Assembly (NCBI RefSeq): GCF_001244545.1
Contig: NZ_LN852695.1
Coordinates: 62,001 to 126,000 of the forward strand
DNA from: Candidatus Stoquefichus sp. SB1
Lineage (GTDB): Bacteria; Bacillota_I; Bacilli_A; Erysipelotrichales; Coprobacillaceae
DNA length: 64,000 nucleotides
Reading direction: 5' to 3'
Part shown: positions 35,784-43,750 of the stretch, piece after piece
How the letters are laid out: every line of letters starts with the position of its first letter
Numbering within the stretch: the first letter of the stretch is position 1
Notes under the pieces: generated by a model
Told to the model about the DNA's origin: nothing
Seen by the model: the letters and a program-made list of their open reading frames with translations, nothing else
Databases searched by the model: none
Translations under genes and position numbers: made by a program

Positions 35784-36626
35784 TTCCTGTAAGATTTCAG
35801 TCTTTCTGACAAAATTATATTTATTTTGGAAATAAACATAACCTGATTCTAGGATTTTTTGGTCTTTTGTCAAACCAAAAACACATGATCCACTTCCTGA
35901 CATTAATGCACCATCAAAACCTAATTCAAGCATTTCTTTTTTTATCAATTGTATATCAGGAACAATATCTAATGAAGGTGCTTCTAATGTATTTCCAAGA
36001 TGTTCAACAACACTTTGATAATCATTATTTTCAATCGCTTCCTTCATTTTTAAAATTGCTGGATGAACAGCAGTCTTTAAATCTAACATACCAAATGATT
36101 TTTTAGTAGGAACTCCCTTTTTAGGTTTCACTAATAGTAAATAACAATTAAACTGATGTTCAATAAATTCTAATTTTTCTCCAATCCCTCTTACCAAAGC
36201 CATTTGCTGATAAATACAAAAAGGAATATCAGCGCCAACTTCTTTACCAATACTTGCTAATGTTTCTAAAGAGAGATTTAAACGAAACATTTGATTCATC
36301 GCTCTTAAAACAGCTGCTCCATCAGCACTTCCACCTGCTAGTCCAGCTTGGGTTGGGATATGCTTATAAATATGAATCTTCACACCCGCATGTAGATGAT
36401 AACGCTCTATCAATATCTTTGCGACCTGATACATAATATTTCTTTCATCAGTTGGCATACGATACGTATTAGATGTAATTTCAATTCCTTTATTGATACG
36501 ATCTATATAAATCAAATCATGAAGCGTAATGGGTGCCATAATCATATCTAATTCATGATAACCATCATCACGCTTTCTGACAACATCTAGTGCCAAATTC
36601 ACTTTTGCATATGCTTTTACTTTCAA
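35766..36626 (-). CDS. ispE: 4-diphosphocytidyl-2-C-methyl-D-erythritol kinase IspE
   Basis: This GHMP kinase of the MEP isoprenoid pathway has KVKAYAKVNLALDVVRKRDDGYHELDM at the N-terminus, the ATP-binding PTQAGLAGGSADGAAVLRAM and the C-terminal GALMSGSGSCVFGL. I chose TTG at 36626, since the family starts right before the KAYAKVNL segment; an in-frame TTG at 36665 overlaps yabG and has its ribosome site directly abutting it. It follows yabG as in Bacillus, but veg and the ssp gene usually between them are absent. Confidence 0.93.
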   Translation of the reverse strand: MKVKAYAKVNLALDVVRKRDDGYHELDMIMAPITLHDLIYIDRINKGIEITSNTYRMPTDERNIMYQVAKILIERYHLHAGVKIHIYKHIPTQAGLAGGSADGAAVLRAMNQMFRLNLSLETLASIGKEVGADIPFCIYQQMALVRGIGEKLEFIEHQFNCYLLLVKPKKGVPTKKSFGMLDLKTAVHPAILKMKEAIENNDYQSVVEHLGNTLEAPSLDIVPDIQLIKKEMLELGFDGALMSGSGSCVFGLTKDQKILESGYVYFQNKYNFVRKTEILQEEEEKY

Positions 36627-36633
36627 TTTTTCA

Positions 36634-37380
36634 TCATCCTCTCGTTGGATATATTTTACGGGCAACTCCTTTTGTGTCTATACCACCTATGCCACTTTGC
36701 TTATGTGAAGTATGATTAATAATTTCCTCAATATCACAATAATTTCTAACACTTTCATTCGCAACTAAACTTGCTACATAAACAGGATCTAAAGCATGAA
36801 TATTAATACGTTTAGGACTGGATGCAAAGTTTGCCCCACTCGCTAACAACATTTCATAATAAGATTGACATGCTCCTGCAATGATAATCAATGCATCTTT
36901 ATCACTTTGATAGACCCTTGCATTTTTTATAGCTTCCACATAGTCATAAGAATGCTGATACTGACTGATATCTGATTTATCTCTTTCTTTTCTTAAAGCA
37001 TCATGACCAGTAATCACTAATATTTGTGGTTTATGCTTTTCTAATAAATCAACAACCTGATCTTTCATCTCTGCTTCAGGCATATAATAACAATCCGCTC
37101 TTATTTTTAATTCGTCATATTTCTTTTGACACATATTTAAATATTTTTGATCACCATCTAAGTGTAAAACCTTACCTCTTATGACGGGTTGTCTTGTGAT
37201 TGTAAATTCCTGTTCAGGTTCTGGCTGAATTTCACTTAACTCTAAATCTTCCTCTTCGCTATCTGCAATCAACCTCAGTTCAACACCTCTTAAATAATAA
37301 ACATTTTCTTTTATATCAAAAATCTCAAATAAAATATCTCCTTGATATTTCTTTCTAACAACATAATCTCCAATTTTCAT
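36634..37380 (-). CDS. yabG: Sporulation-specific protease YabG
   Basis: This 248-residue protein matches YabG, the cysteine-type protease that processes spore coat or cortex proteins: MKIGDYVVRKKYQGDILFEI, GKVLHLDGDQKYLNMCQKKY, LVITGHDAL, IIIAGACQSYYEMLLASGANFASSPKRINIHALDPVYVASLVA, and GIGGIDTKGVARKIYP. The His (TGHD) and Cys (GACQ) are likely catalytic. It indicates a spore-forming lineage. It lies between rsmA and ispE, the conserved Bacillota position. Confidence 0.92.
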   Translation of the reverse strand: MKIGDYVVRKKYQGDILFEIFDIKENVYYLRGVELRLIADSEEEDLELSEIQPEPEQEFTITRQPVIRGKVLHLDGDQKYLNMCQKKYDELKIRADCYYMPEAEMKDQVVDLLEKHKPQILVITGHDALRKERDKSDISQYQHSYDYVEAIKNARVYQSDKDALIIIAGACQSYYEMLLASGANFASSPKRINIHALDPVYVASLVANESVRNYCDIEEIINHTSHKQSGIGGIDTKGVARKIYPTRG

Positions 37381-37406
37381 AACCTCACCATATTAATATA
37401 TGATTT

Positions 37407-38222
37407 TTATAAAAATTGTGTGAGTTTTAAATAATCATCTATTGTTAATTCTTCTGGTCTTTTTTGTTCAATAATTTGACATTTTTGCAATACATCTTTT
37501 GTTTGATCATGAAATACATTTTTTAAATTATTATAAATAGTCTTTCTTTTTTGTTGAAAAGATTGTTTCAATATTCCTGTTAATAATGGATTATATGTTT
37601 TATCTATATGAATTCCAATAATTGCACTATCAACTCTAGGTGCTGGTGAAAAAACATTTTTAGACACCATCATATCTAAATGAATATCCCCAACACTTTC
37701 AATCATAAAGGTTAATGGACTATGGTAATTGGGATCTGTTAATTTCAATGCCACTTCTTTTTGTACCATTGCATGGATACTTGATAGAGCTGCTCCTGAA
37801 GTCAATATATGTTCTAAAATATCAGTTGTAATATAATATGGTAAATTAGCTACAATGCAAATATTTTGATAATCCTGTTTTAGTCTTTCTACTGTTTCTT
37901 TTAAAGGAACCGTTAAAAAATCTTGAAAAATAATTTCAATATTTTTAAATTCACCTAATGATTCTTTTAAAACATCTTCTAATCGTGTGTCTATCTCATA
38001 ACACAATACATGTCCAGCATGATAACTCAACTGTTCACTTAAAGCACCAATACCAGGTCCTATCTCAATTACACAAGTTTGTTTGTCAATATGTGTTGTT
38101 TCAACTATTTTTTTAATTGTATTTAAATCTATCAAGAAATTCTGTCCAAATTTCTTAGCAGCCTGCAATTGATACTTTTCTAATAAATACATTGTATTTG
38201 ATTTTTTTGCTATGTCTTTCAT
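37407..38222 (-). CDS. rsmA: 16S rRNA (adenine1518/1519-N6)-dimethyltransferase
   Basis: This 271-residue KsgA-type enzyme dimethylates two adjacent adenines near the 3' end of 16S rRNA. It shows KKFGQNFLID, the SAM site VIEIGPGIGALSEQL, the catalytic VANLPYYITTDIL, and SPAPRVDSAIIGI. GGTGATG precedes the ATG. It leads the rsmA-yabG-ispE operon. Confidence 0.96.
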   Translation of the reverse strand: MKDIAKKSNTMYLLEKYQLQAAKKFGQNFLIDLNTIKKIVETTHIDKQTCVIEIGPGIGALSEQLSYHAGHVLCYEIDTRLEDVLKESLGEFKNIEIIFQDFLTVPLKETVERLKQDYQNICIVANLPYYITTDILEHILTSGAALSSIHAMVQKEVALKLTDPNYHSPLTFMIESVGDIHLDMMVSKNVFSPAPRVDSAIIGIHIDKTYNPLLTGILKQSFQQKRKTIYNNLKNVFHDQTKDVLQKCQIIEQKRPEELTIDDYLKLTQFL

Positions 38223-38280
38223 CTCATCACCTTTATTTATTATAGCATAAACATTAAAAAATAGTGATATTTTCCTTAAT

Positions 38281-38307
38281 CAAAAATGAACTCATTGATT
38301 GAGTTCA
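38281..38307 (-). terminator. Intrinsic terminator of the second LytTR module
   Basis: On the minus strand TGAACTCA and TGAGTTCA form a stem overlapping the stop codon, followed by TTTTTG. Confidence 0.8.
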
Positions 38308-38936
38308 TGAATTGTTTCTTTATACATTCGCCCTAATGGAATAACCTCTCCATTATTTAAATAAATTTCTTTTGCATTATAACTTTTAATTTTTCTTTTA
38401 TTCACTACAAATGATTTATGAACTTGAATAAAACCAACTTCTGATATCTCCTTCATAAGTTCTTTGAGATTTTTTCTTTCATGCATCTCACCATTAATTG
38501 AATGAATAATAATTTGATGTCTTAATGATTCGATATAAAATATATCTGAAAGTCTGATTTTCACTTTCATAGAACCCTTTTGATAAATATAATAACGAAA
38601 ATGTTCTTGAATTTGTTTTAAGACGACATCTTTATAAAAATAGAGTTCATTTTCTAATTGATGACTTTTAAAATACAAATTAATTTGATAACATAAACTT
38701 TTTTGAAGAATTTCAAAGTTTTCTGGTCCTATCATATAAATAAGAGTATCCAAATTTCTCTTTATATTCATATACTTTTGTAAGTCATCCTGACATTTTA
38801 TTTCGATAAAATAAATGTCATATTGTCTTGTCATAAGAAATTCATTAATTTCAAATTCTTGGATATTCTCTTTTAAAAATGTTTCAATCATTTTCTTTTT
38901 TATTTGATCTTGAGAGATAATTGTACATCTAATCAT
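38292..38936 (-). CDS. LytTR-family DNA-binding regulator (module 2)
   Basis: This 214-residue protein has a C-terminal LytTR domain (about residues 118-214): LSDIFYIESLRHQIIIHS, MHERKNLKELMKEI, FIQVHKSFVVNKRKI and LNNGEVIPLGRMYKETI. The N-terminal half looks like a highly diverged receiver without a clear phospho-Asp. It overlaps the upstream membrane-protein gene by eight bases. It is a diverged parallel of the module at 13125-14361 and probably works with its membrane partner. Confidence 0.82.
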   Translation of the reverse strand: MIRCTIISQDQIKKKMIETFLKENIQEFEINEFLMTRQYDIYFIEIKCQDDLQKYMNIKRNLDTLIYMIGPENFEILQKSLCYQINLYFKSHQLENELYFYKDVVLKQIQEHFRYYIYQKGSMKVKIRLSDIFYIESLRHQIIIHSINGEMHERKNLKELMKEISEVGFIQVHKSFVVNKRKIKSYNAKEIYLNNGEVIPLGRMYKETIHELNQ

Positions 38937-39513
38937 CTTGATCAGCCTCCAATTTCTCTAAGTAATATGATAAATAACCACCCGTATTTAAGTAATCCAA
39001 TATTTTCAGTGAATCTTTAAATTGAATGCCATGATTTTTAAGATATTCTACTGCTTGACAAAATGTTTCTCTATCTCTAGTAACCAATGACTCAAATGTA
39101 TAAGTAGAACCATCATACATATTCACCACAAACAATAAATCATAACCATAAGTTCCAAATGGTGCTCTATTGACTTTTTGATACGTTACCTTAATATAAT
39201 CAATCTGATCTAAATTGAGCATCATTTGATAAACATGCTTTCTATGCCATAGGAACTGATAGAAACCCATAATTTTATCTATAAAAGAATAATGATAAGT
39301 ATAATATAATTTATTCTTATCAACTTTCCACATCACCTGACAATAAGCAATGCCTGGAATGACAATTCCTATTAAAATAACATCGAGTACAATTGCAAAT
39401 AAGCGAATGCCCTGCCATGCATTTGCATCATACAAAAAATAAGAAAAAATAAATATGACGAATGTATATGCGAGTGCTGACTTTAATTTAGGTTGACCAA
39501 CTTTTCTTTCCAT
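38929..39513 (-). CDS. Two-TM membrane protein paired with LytTR (module 2)
   Basis: This 194-residue protein has hydrophobic segments at about residues 12-28 and 37-58, then a cytosolic region with VDKNKLYYTYHYS, QIDYIKVTYQK, YGYDLLFVVNMYDGSTYTFES and YLKNHGIQFKDSLKILDYL. That last stretch aligns with YIEQLGIHIDDPYHIKDAL in the protein at 13723-14361, so the two are probably paralogues. Function is unknown; a membrane-bound partner of the downstream LytTR regulator is inferred from the overlap. Confidence 0.65.
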   Translation of the reverse strand: MERKVGQPKLKSALAYTFVIFIFSYFLYDANAWQGIRLFAIVLDVILIGIVIPGIAYCQVMWKVDKNKLYYTYHYSFIDKIMGFYQFLWHRKHVYQMMLNLDQIDYIKVTYQKVNRAPFGTYGYDLLFVVNMYDGSTYTFESLVTRDRETFCQAVEYLKNHGIQFKDSLKILDYLNTGGYLSYYLEKLEADQDD

Positions 39514-39528
39514 AATAATCCTCTTTTC

Positions 39529-40044
39529 TTATTTATTTTTAAAATAAACAACTGTAGAAATAATGAGTATGCTAAGTGCAATAACAAGATAACTATTGTG
39601 TAAAAGAAATCCTAAAAATGATGAATTATGATAGGGTGTAGTAAAAGTATACCACAGTCCAAATATGGCTAAAAGGATAAGTCCCTCTTTAATACCTAGG
39701 CTTGCTATAGTGGAGTATGAATTTCGCGTATTTTCCCCAAATAACTCTTTTTGATTGGATGGCATGTCTTTATACATAACCAGATAATCTTCATAGTTAT
39801 CAGGTGATGATGATAATAATTTCCATCCATCATTTTGATACTGACTTATTACTTTTGGAGACACATTTAATAATTGATAGACTCTCTGATCATTATTTGA
39901 TTTCACAAATCGATAAATATTGACTTTTAATGGCGCAAATAAAGTAAATGGAATTATCGTTCTTAAAATATAACCTTTTTGGGCTTTCTTATTGAAATAA
40001 GCCTCTGTTGCTACTGGATTTAAATCACTTTTTATTGTATACAT
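39529..40044 (-). CDS. DUF2812-like membrane protein
   Basis: This 171-residue protein has an N-terminal DUF2812-like cytosolic part (SDLNPVATEAYFNKKAQKGY, YQNDGWKLLSSSPDNYEDYLVMYKDM) and two C-terminal hydrophobic segments (about residues 112-130 and 148-168). DUF2812 proteins often sit beside PadR-type regulators; here the partner is a LytTR module 15 bases downstream. Its role is not known. Confidence 0.72.
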   Translation of the reverse strand: MYTIKSDLNPVATEAYFNKKAQKGYILRTIIPFTLFAPLKVNIYRFVKSNNDQRVYQLLNVSPKVISQYQNDGWKLLSSSPDNYEDYLVMYKDMPSNQKELFGENTRNSYSTIASLGIKEGLILLAIFGLWYTFTTPYHNSSFLGFLLHNSYLVIALSILIISTVVYFKNK

Positions 40045-40142
40045 TTTCTAAACCTCCTTACACCTGTATTATACTCTCTTTTATAAAACAAAAAACAACC
40101 CTGACATCAACAGATTATAAACGGCTCCAACTGCATGAATTT

Positions 40143-40168
40143 AAAAACGGATGAGTTCATCTCATCCG
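40143..40168 (-). terminator. Intrinsic terminator of the first Rpn-type gene
   Basis: On the minus strand CGGATGAG and CTCATCCG form a stem overlapping the stop codon, followed by TTTTTAAA. Confidence 0.8.
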
Positions 40169-41157
40169 CTAATCATTTTAAATATATCTTGTTCACTATT
40201 AATAGAAGCATAATGATTAACCAATAGATCAAGCTGTTCTTCATTGCATGCCTGAATCTGATTCGTCACTTCATCCGACAAATTTCCTAACTTTGTTTTC
40301 AATAGATTCGTAATCACTTCGATCTTTCCAGCTTTCAGGCCTTCTTTTATTCCAGCTTGTAATCCTTCCTTCTTTCCAACTTTTAAGCCCAATTCTCGAC
40401 CTTTGTTTGTTGCTTTGTTTAATGCATTCGTTACACTTGTACACATATCAATTTCCTCCTTTTCTTCCTGTTCAATCATTCTTAATATTCTTTCTTCTCC
40501 AATAATCGTTGCAACGACTACCGCTGCTTCCTTTGACATCACCATTCCTATTAAATGACTGATATCCCCATCCCAGCAATAGAACTGCTGAACTGCTCCA
40601 ATCACTTTCTGATTATCCTCACAGTGGAGTTTCTCATTCACTTCAATGGTCTTGATGTCAATGACATTTAAATTCCAGTTGTTTATCTTTTCTCTGATAC
40701 TTTCTGGAATCTTCATCATATCTGTCAGCGTTCTTGGCTGTATCCAATGTCTTTGCCCAGTATATAATACAAAGGTAATCACTGGAATAGGATGAAAGGC
40801 TCTTCTTGCATTTCTGTCTGACTGGTTATACTGCTGATTGTAGCCAATCGTATCATACATCAAAACCCGAAAAGGCATGGAGTAGTCAATAGCCTGCTGA
40901 TGTTCAATAGCGATAATGACATCAATATCATCGATCTTTGCAAGCATGATGGAATCCCTCCGCTTGCCAACGGAAGCAATCCTCTCATCCTGATAGAAGA
41001 CAGTCGAACTGTCACTATCAAAAACTAGTAAATCAGAAGGTGCGATCTTCTGTCTGCCATTAAAAAGAAACAAATTCACAAAATCAGCAAATCTCAGCTT
41101 ATCCTTAAGAAAATCAGCGACAACATCTGCTGGTTTTGTTTCTAATAGTTGATTCAT
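40162..41157 (-). CDS. Rpn/YhgA-type PD-(D/E)XK nuclease-like protein
   Basis: This protein of about 331 residues has a PD-(D/E)XK core visible as RRDSIMLAKIDDIDVIIAIEHQ (D-ExQ) and the family segment MPFRVLMYDTIGYNQQY. Near the C-terminus is a glycine-phased repeat (KGRELGLKVGKKEGLQAGIKEGLKAGK), typical of Rpn or transposase-31 proteins. Rpn proteins promote RecA-independent recombination; others are called transposases. The ATG at 41157 has AAAGGAGG eight bases upstream; an ATG at 41292 would translate leader sequence. A 51-bp sequence shared with the gene at 56451 lies upstream. Confidence 0.82.
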   Translation of the reverse strand: MNQLLETKPADVVADFLKDKLRFADFVNLFLFNGRQKIAPSDLLVFDSDSSTVFYQDERIASVGKRRDSIMLAKIDDIDVIIAIEHQQAIDYSMPFRVLMYDTIGYNQQYNQSDRNARRAFHPIPVITFVLYTGQRHWIQPRTLTDMMKIPESIREKINNWNLNVIDIKTIEVNEKLHCEDNQKVIGAVQQFYCWDGDISHLIGMVMSKEAAVVVATIIGEERILRMIEQEEKEEIDMCTSVTNALNKATNKGRELGLKVGKKEGLQAGIKEGLKAGKIEVITNLLKTKLGNLSDEVTNQIQACNEEQLDLLVNHYASINSEQDIFKMISG

Positions 41158-41268
41158 AAACAATTCCTCCTTTTTATATGAAAAGGCAGTAAAAACAGAT
41201 GAGGAATGTCTATAAGGACATTTTATAATATTTGCTATAAGAAAACAATGATTTATCATATTAAAAAT

Positions 41269-41319
41269 ATCCCTATACTTATATATACACAAAAAAATTC
41301 CATTTTTCTTTTTTTATTT
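41269..41319 (-). repeat. 51-bp conserved upstream sequence, copy 1
   Basis: About 46 of 51 bases match copy 2 at 57370-57420, starting ATCCCTATACTTATATATAC on the plus strand, then an A-run and a T-rich tract. Both copies lie about 85-115 bases upstream of the start codon of an Rpn/YhgA-type gene, in the same orientation. Confidence 0.7.
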
Positions 41320-41359
41320 GAAAAAAATATAAATTATTTAAAAAAACATAAAAATCATA

Positions 41360-41365
41360 TATAAT
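41360..41365 (+). promoter_or_regulatory. niaR -10 element
   Basis: TATAAT lies 20 bases before the niaR start codon. The -35 (near 41337-41342) is weak. Confidence 0.4.
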
Positions 41366-41385
41366 TGGACAAAGAGGTGAACATC

Positions 41386-41889
41386 ATGGATAGAAAAGAT
41401 AAAATTATAAAATTAATACAAAAAAATGATAAGCCAATCTCCGCAAGTAAGTTAGCTTCTCAATTAGGTGTAAGTCGTCAAATTATTGTTGGAGATGTTG
41501 CCTTACTTCGTGCAAGTGGATATAACATTATAGCAACTCCTAGAGGGTATATTTTAGATCAGCAACAAAATCATGGAACCTATACGATTGCTGTTAAACA
41601 TACACAAGAGGCTTTAGAAGATGAACTTTATACGATTGTTGATTTAGGTGGTTCTATTATTGATGTTATTGTAGATCATCCCATTTATGGACAATTGACT
41701 GGAAAATTACATATATCATCTCGTTATGATGTTGATCAGTTTTTAAAAAAGGTACATCATGGACAAGCCAAACCATTAAGTCAATTAACTGATGGATTGC
41801 ATCTTCATACAATCCAATGTCAAAGTCAAGAAATATATCAGCGTATTATAAATGCATTAGATGAAAAAGGATATCTTTTTAAAAAATAA
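41386..41889 (+). CDS. niaR: NiaR niacin-responsive transcriptional repressor
   Basis: This regulator of about 167 residues has an N-terminal HTH_11 winged helix (DKIIKLIQKNDKPISASKLASQLGVSRQIIVGDVALLRASGYNI) and a C-terminal 3H domain named for three His residues (including VDHPIYGQL, KLHISSRYD). NiaR represses NAD-synthesis or niacin transport genes when nicotinate is plentiful. The ATG at 41386 has AGAGGTG upstream; a TTG at 41365 is in frame but overlaps the -10. The adjacent transporter gene has the likely operator. Confidence 0.92.
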   Translation: MDRKDKIIKLIQKNDKPISASKLASQLGVSRQIIVGDVALLRASGYNIIATPRGYILDQQQNHGTYTIAVKHTQEALEDELYTIVDLGGSIIDVIVDHPIYGQLTGKLHISSRYDVDQFLKKVHHGQAKPLSQLTDGLHLHTIQCQSQEIYQRIINALDEKGYLFKK

Positions 41890-41894
41890 TGATA

Positions 41895-41923
41895 AGATAG
41901 TATGTAAGTGCTATCTTTTTTTA
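41895..41923 (+). terminator. Intrinsic terminator of niaR
   Basis: AAGATAG and CTATCTT form the stem, followed by TTTTTA. Confidence 0.75.
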
Positions 41924-41939
41924 TTGTGAAATTTTTGTC

Positions 41940-41967
41940 TTGACAACCCGTCTATTCTGTATATAAT
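41940..41967 (+). promoter_or_regulatory. niaX promoter
   Basis: Consensus TTGACA (41940-41945) and TATAAT (41962-41967) are 16 bp apart. The palindromic operator follows the -10 by six bases, so bound repressor would block initiation. Confidence 0.75.
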
Positions 41968-41972
41968 AGGTC

Positions 41973-41998
41973 ATAACATGTGTCATGACACATGTTAT
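41973..41998. promoter_or_regulatory. Perfect 26-bp palindrome, likely NiaR operator
   Basis: The half-site is ATAACATGTGTCA, repeated exactly in inverted form. Its place over the predicted transcription start of niaX and next to niaR makes NiaR the obvious binder. Confidence 0.75.
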
Positions 41999-42024
41999 AG
42001 ACACATATAAAAGGAGAGGGTATT

Positions 42025-42603
42025 ATGAATACACATAAAAAAATACAGACAATGGTTTTATCTGCATTATTAATTGCGGTAGGAGTTGTTATTCCAATGA
42101 TTTCACCAATTAAGATTCAAGTTGGGCCAATGTCATTTACTTTAGCTTCACATGTTGCGATTATGATTGCATTATTTGTTTCACCTGCAGTTGCAATTGC
42201 TGTTGCATTAGGAACGACTTTAGGCTTCTTGTTAGCTGGATTTCCAATTGTTGTTGTATTGCGTGCATTATCTCATGTTATTTGGGCTGGAGCTGGTGCA
42301 TATTACATACAAAAGAACACTGATTTATTCAAATCACCTACTAAGACATTAGGATTTAATTTAGCAATTGGATTACTTCATGCCATTGGAGAAATGATTG
42401 TTGTTATCCCATTCTACTGGGGAGCTGGAATGGATTTACAAGCATTTATTTATATGGTCTTTGGTTTAGTTGGATTAGGAACAATTATTCATAGTTCTGT
42501 TGATTTTGTTATTTCTTTAGTTGTTTGGAAAGTTTTATCAAAAAATGCCAGCATTGCCAATATTGCTAATGTCAAAACTGTATACTTAGTAAAAAATGCA
42601 TAA
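42025..42603 (+). CDS. niaX: Niacin ECF transporter S component (NiaX-like)
   Basis: This 192-residue hydrophobic protein has about six transmembrane segments, with AHGTL-like ASHVAIMIALFVSP, ALGTTLGFLLAG and LRALSHVIWAGAGAYY, and is close in type to the NiaX/YuiI substrate-binding subunits of energy-coupling factor transporters. It would bind niacin at the membrane and share the EcfAA'T energising module encoded elsewhere. AAGGAGAGGG precedes the ATG. The 26-bp palindrome and the upstream niaR support the niacin assignment, which otherwise rests on context. Confidence 0.82.
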   Translation: MNTHKKIQTMVLSALLIAVGVVIPMISPIKIQVGPMSFTLASHVAIMIALFVSPAVAIAVALGTTLGFLLAGFPIVVVLRALSHVIWAGAGAYYIQKNTDLFKSPTKTLGFNLAIGLLHAIGEMIVVIPFYWGAGMDLQAFIYMVFGLVGLGTIIHSSVDFVISLVVWKVLSKNASIANIANVKTVYLVKNA

Positions 42604-42608
42604 ATATT

Positions 42609-42638
42609 AAAATGGATGAAAAAATCATCCATTTTTTT
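42609..42638. terminator. Bidirectional terminator between niaX and kptA
   Basis: AAAATGGATGA and TCATCCATTTT form the stem with T-runs either way. It separates the convergent genes. Confidence 0.8.
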
Positions 42639-43179
42639 AATCCTGACTTATATATTGTGGGGGTATGCTATCAGATAACCAAACTGTCTCATTACCCAAA
42701 TAAAATGAAATACCATCTTGGTAAGCCTTATACGCTTCAATCTTTAAAATAATTGGAGATGAATCATGGCGTTTGCCAACTTGTAATGCTGTTTCCTTAT
42801 CTAAAGATAAATGGACATATTGTCTATTCATTGGTTGTAATCCTTTTTGCATAATTGAAGGGATAAATCGCTTAGCTGTTCCATGATATAAGATATGGGG
42901 AGGAACTTGTTGTTCCTTTTTTATTTTACTTTGTAATGAATGACCATAATATGCTCTTATTTTATGATTTTTCAATTCATATCTTTGTTTATTGGAACAT
43001 TGCATAAGTTCAATAATATTCTCTTCTGTTAATTGACCATACTTATCTTCCAAAGCCTTTAGTAATTGTTCAACCTCAACCCAACCTTGTTCATCCATAA
43101 CAAGATGATATTGTTCTGGATGATGTCTTAATGCAAAAGAAATTTCTTTTCCTAATTGTGTATAATTCATATTATTCAC
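42637..43179 (-). CDS. kptA: RNA 2'-phosphotransferase, KptA/Tpt1 family
   Basis: This 180-residue protein matches Tpt1/KptA: GKEISFALRHHPEQYHL with the catalytic Arg-His, DEQGWVEVEQLLKAL, YELKNHKIRAYYGHS, LYHGT, and QYVHLSLDKETALQVGKRH. In eukaryotes it removes the 2'-phosphate left by tRNA splicing, using NAD. The bacterial role is unclear because such splicing does not occur there. It starts within the end of rnmV (8-base overlap), so the two are co-expressed. Confidence 0.92.
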   Translation of the reverse strand: MNNMNYTQLGKEISFALRHHPEQYHLVMDEQGWVEVEQLLKALEDKYGQLTEENIIELMQCSNKQRYELKNHKIRAYYGHSLQSKIKKEQQVPPHILYHGTAKRFIPSIMQKGLQPMNRQYVHLSLDKETALQVGKRHDSSPIILKIEAYKAYQDGISFYLGNETVWLSDSIPPQYISQD

Positions 43180-43693
43180 CTAGTTTCTCTAAAATATCCT
43201 GTTTTGTAATTTGTGCCATATTTAATCTCTTAAATAATGTTTTAGCATTTCCATATCCTAAATGAAAGAGATCATAAACTTTCATTCGTCTTTTCTTATC
43301 TCCAATAATATCTAAAGAAATAAATTCCGGCCATGTAATCGTTTCAACATCTTTAGTAAATGTCACAACATTTTTTAATGCTTCTATAATTGCTTCTTCA
43401 CGTGCTTCAGCTATACCTAACTTTTTCTCTCCAATAGCATCTTTTTTATCAACAAAAGCCTGTTTAATATTTGGTACCCTTTCAATAATGATATTACGAA
43501 TACGCATACCAGGATAATCAGGATCAGTTAAAACAATAACACCTCTTTTTAGATTAGCCTGTTCAATTAAATCTAAAGTCTTATCATCAATAGCCAAGCC
43601 ATTTGTCTCTATTGTATCAGCATCAAATAATTTTTTTATAACAGCGGTATCTGTTTTTCCTTCTACCACAATAACTTCTTTAATCTTTTCCAT
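43172..43693 (-). CDS. rnmV: Ribonuclease M5
   Basis: This 173-residue Toprim nuclease matures 5S rRNA. It has VIVVEGKTDTAVIKKLF (Toprim Glu), GVIVLTDPDYPGMRIR (DxD), and the C-terminal KRRMKVYDLFHLGYGNAKTLFKRL. GGTGATATAA precedes the ATG. In Bacillus it lies between yabE and ksgA; here it is separate and overlaps kptA. Confidence 0.95.
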   Translation of the reverse strand: MEKIKEVIVVEGKTDTAVIKKLFDADTIETNGLAIDDKTLDLIEQANLKRGVIVLTDPDYPGMRIRNIIIERVPNIKQAFVDKKDAIGEKKLGIAEAREEAIIEALKNVVTFTKDVETITWPEFISLDIIGDKKRRMKVYDLFHLGYGNAKTLFKRLNMAQITKQDILEKLGE

Positions 43694-43723
43694 TTATATC
43701 ACCATTTTTATTATACTATGGCA

Positions 43724-43750
43724 AAAGAAAAAGGAAAGATAAACTTTCCT
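43724..43750 (-). terminator. Intrinsic terminator of the lipoprotein gene
   Basis: On the minus strand AGGAAAG and CTTTCCT form a stem followed by TTTTTC. Confidence 0.75.

Noticed and set aside
40070-40140. LytTR-type repeats (GCAGTTGGA, TCTGTTGAT) before the DUF2812 gene
   Set aside because: They are 20 bases apart, match weakly and compete with other partial sites, so the evidence is too thin to list.
27821-41990. Shared TGTCATGACA core in the PTS leader and the niaX palindrome as one regulon
   Set aside because: The flanking bases differ and the longer half-sites do not match, so a common regulator is not supported.
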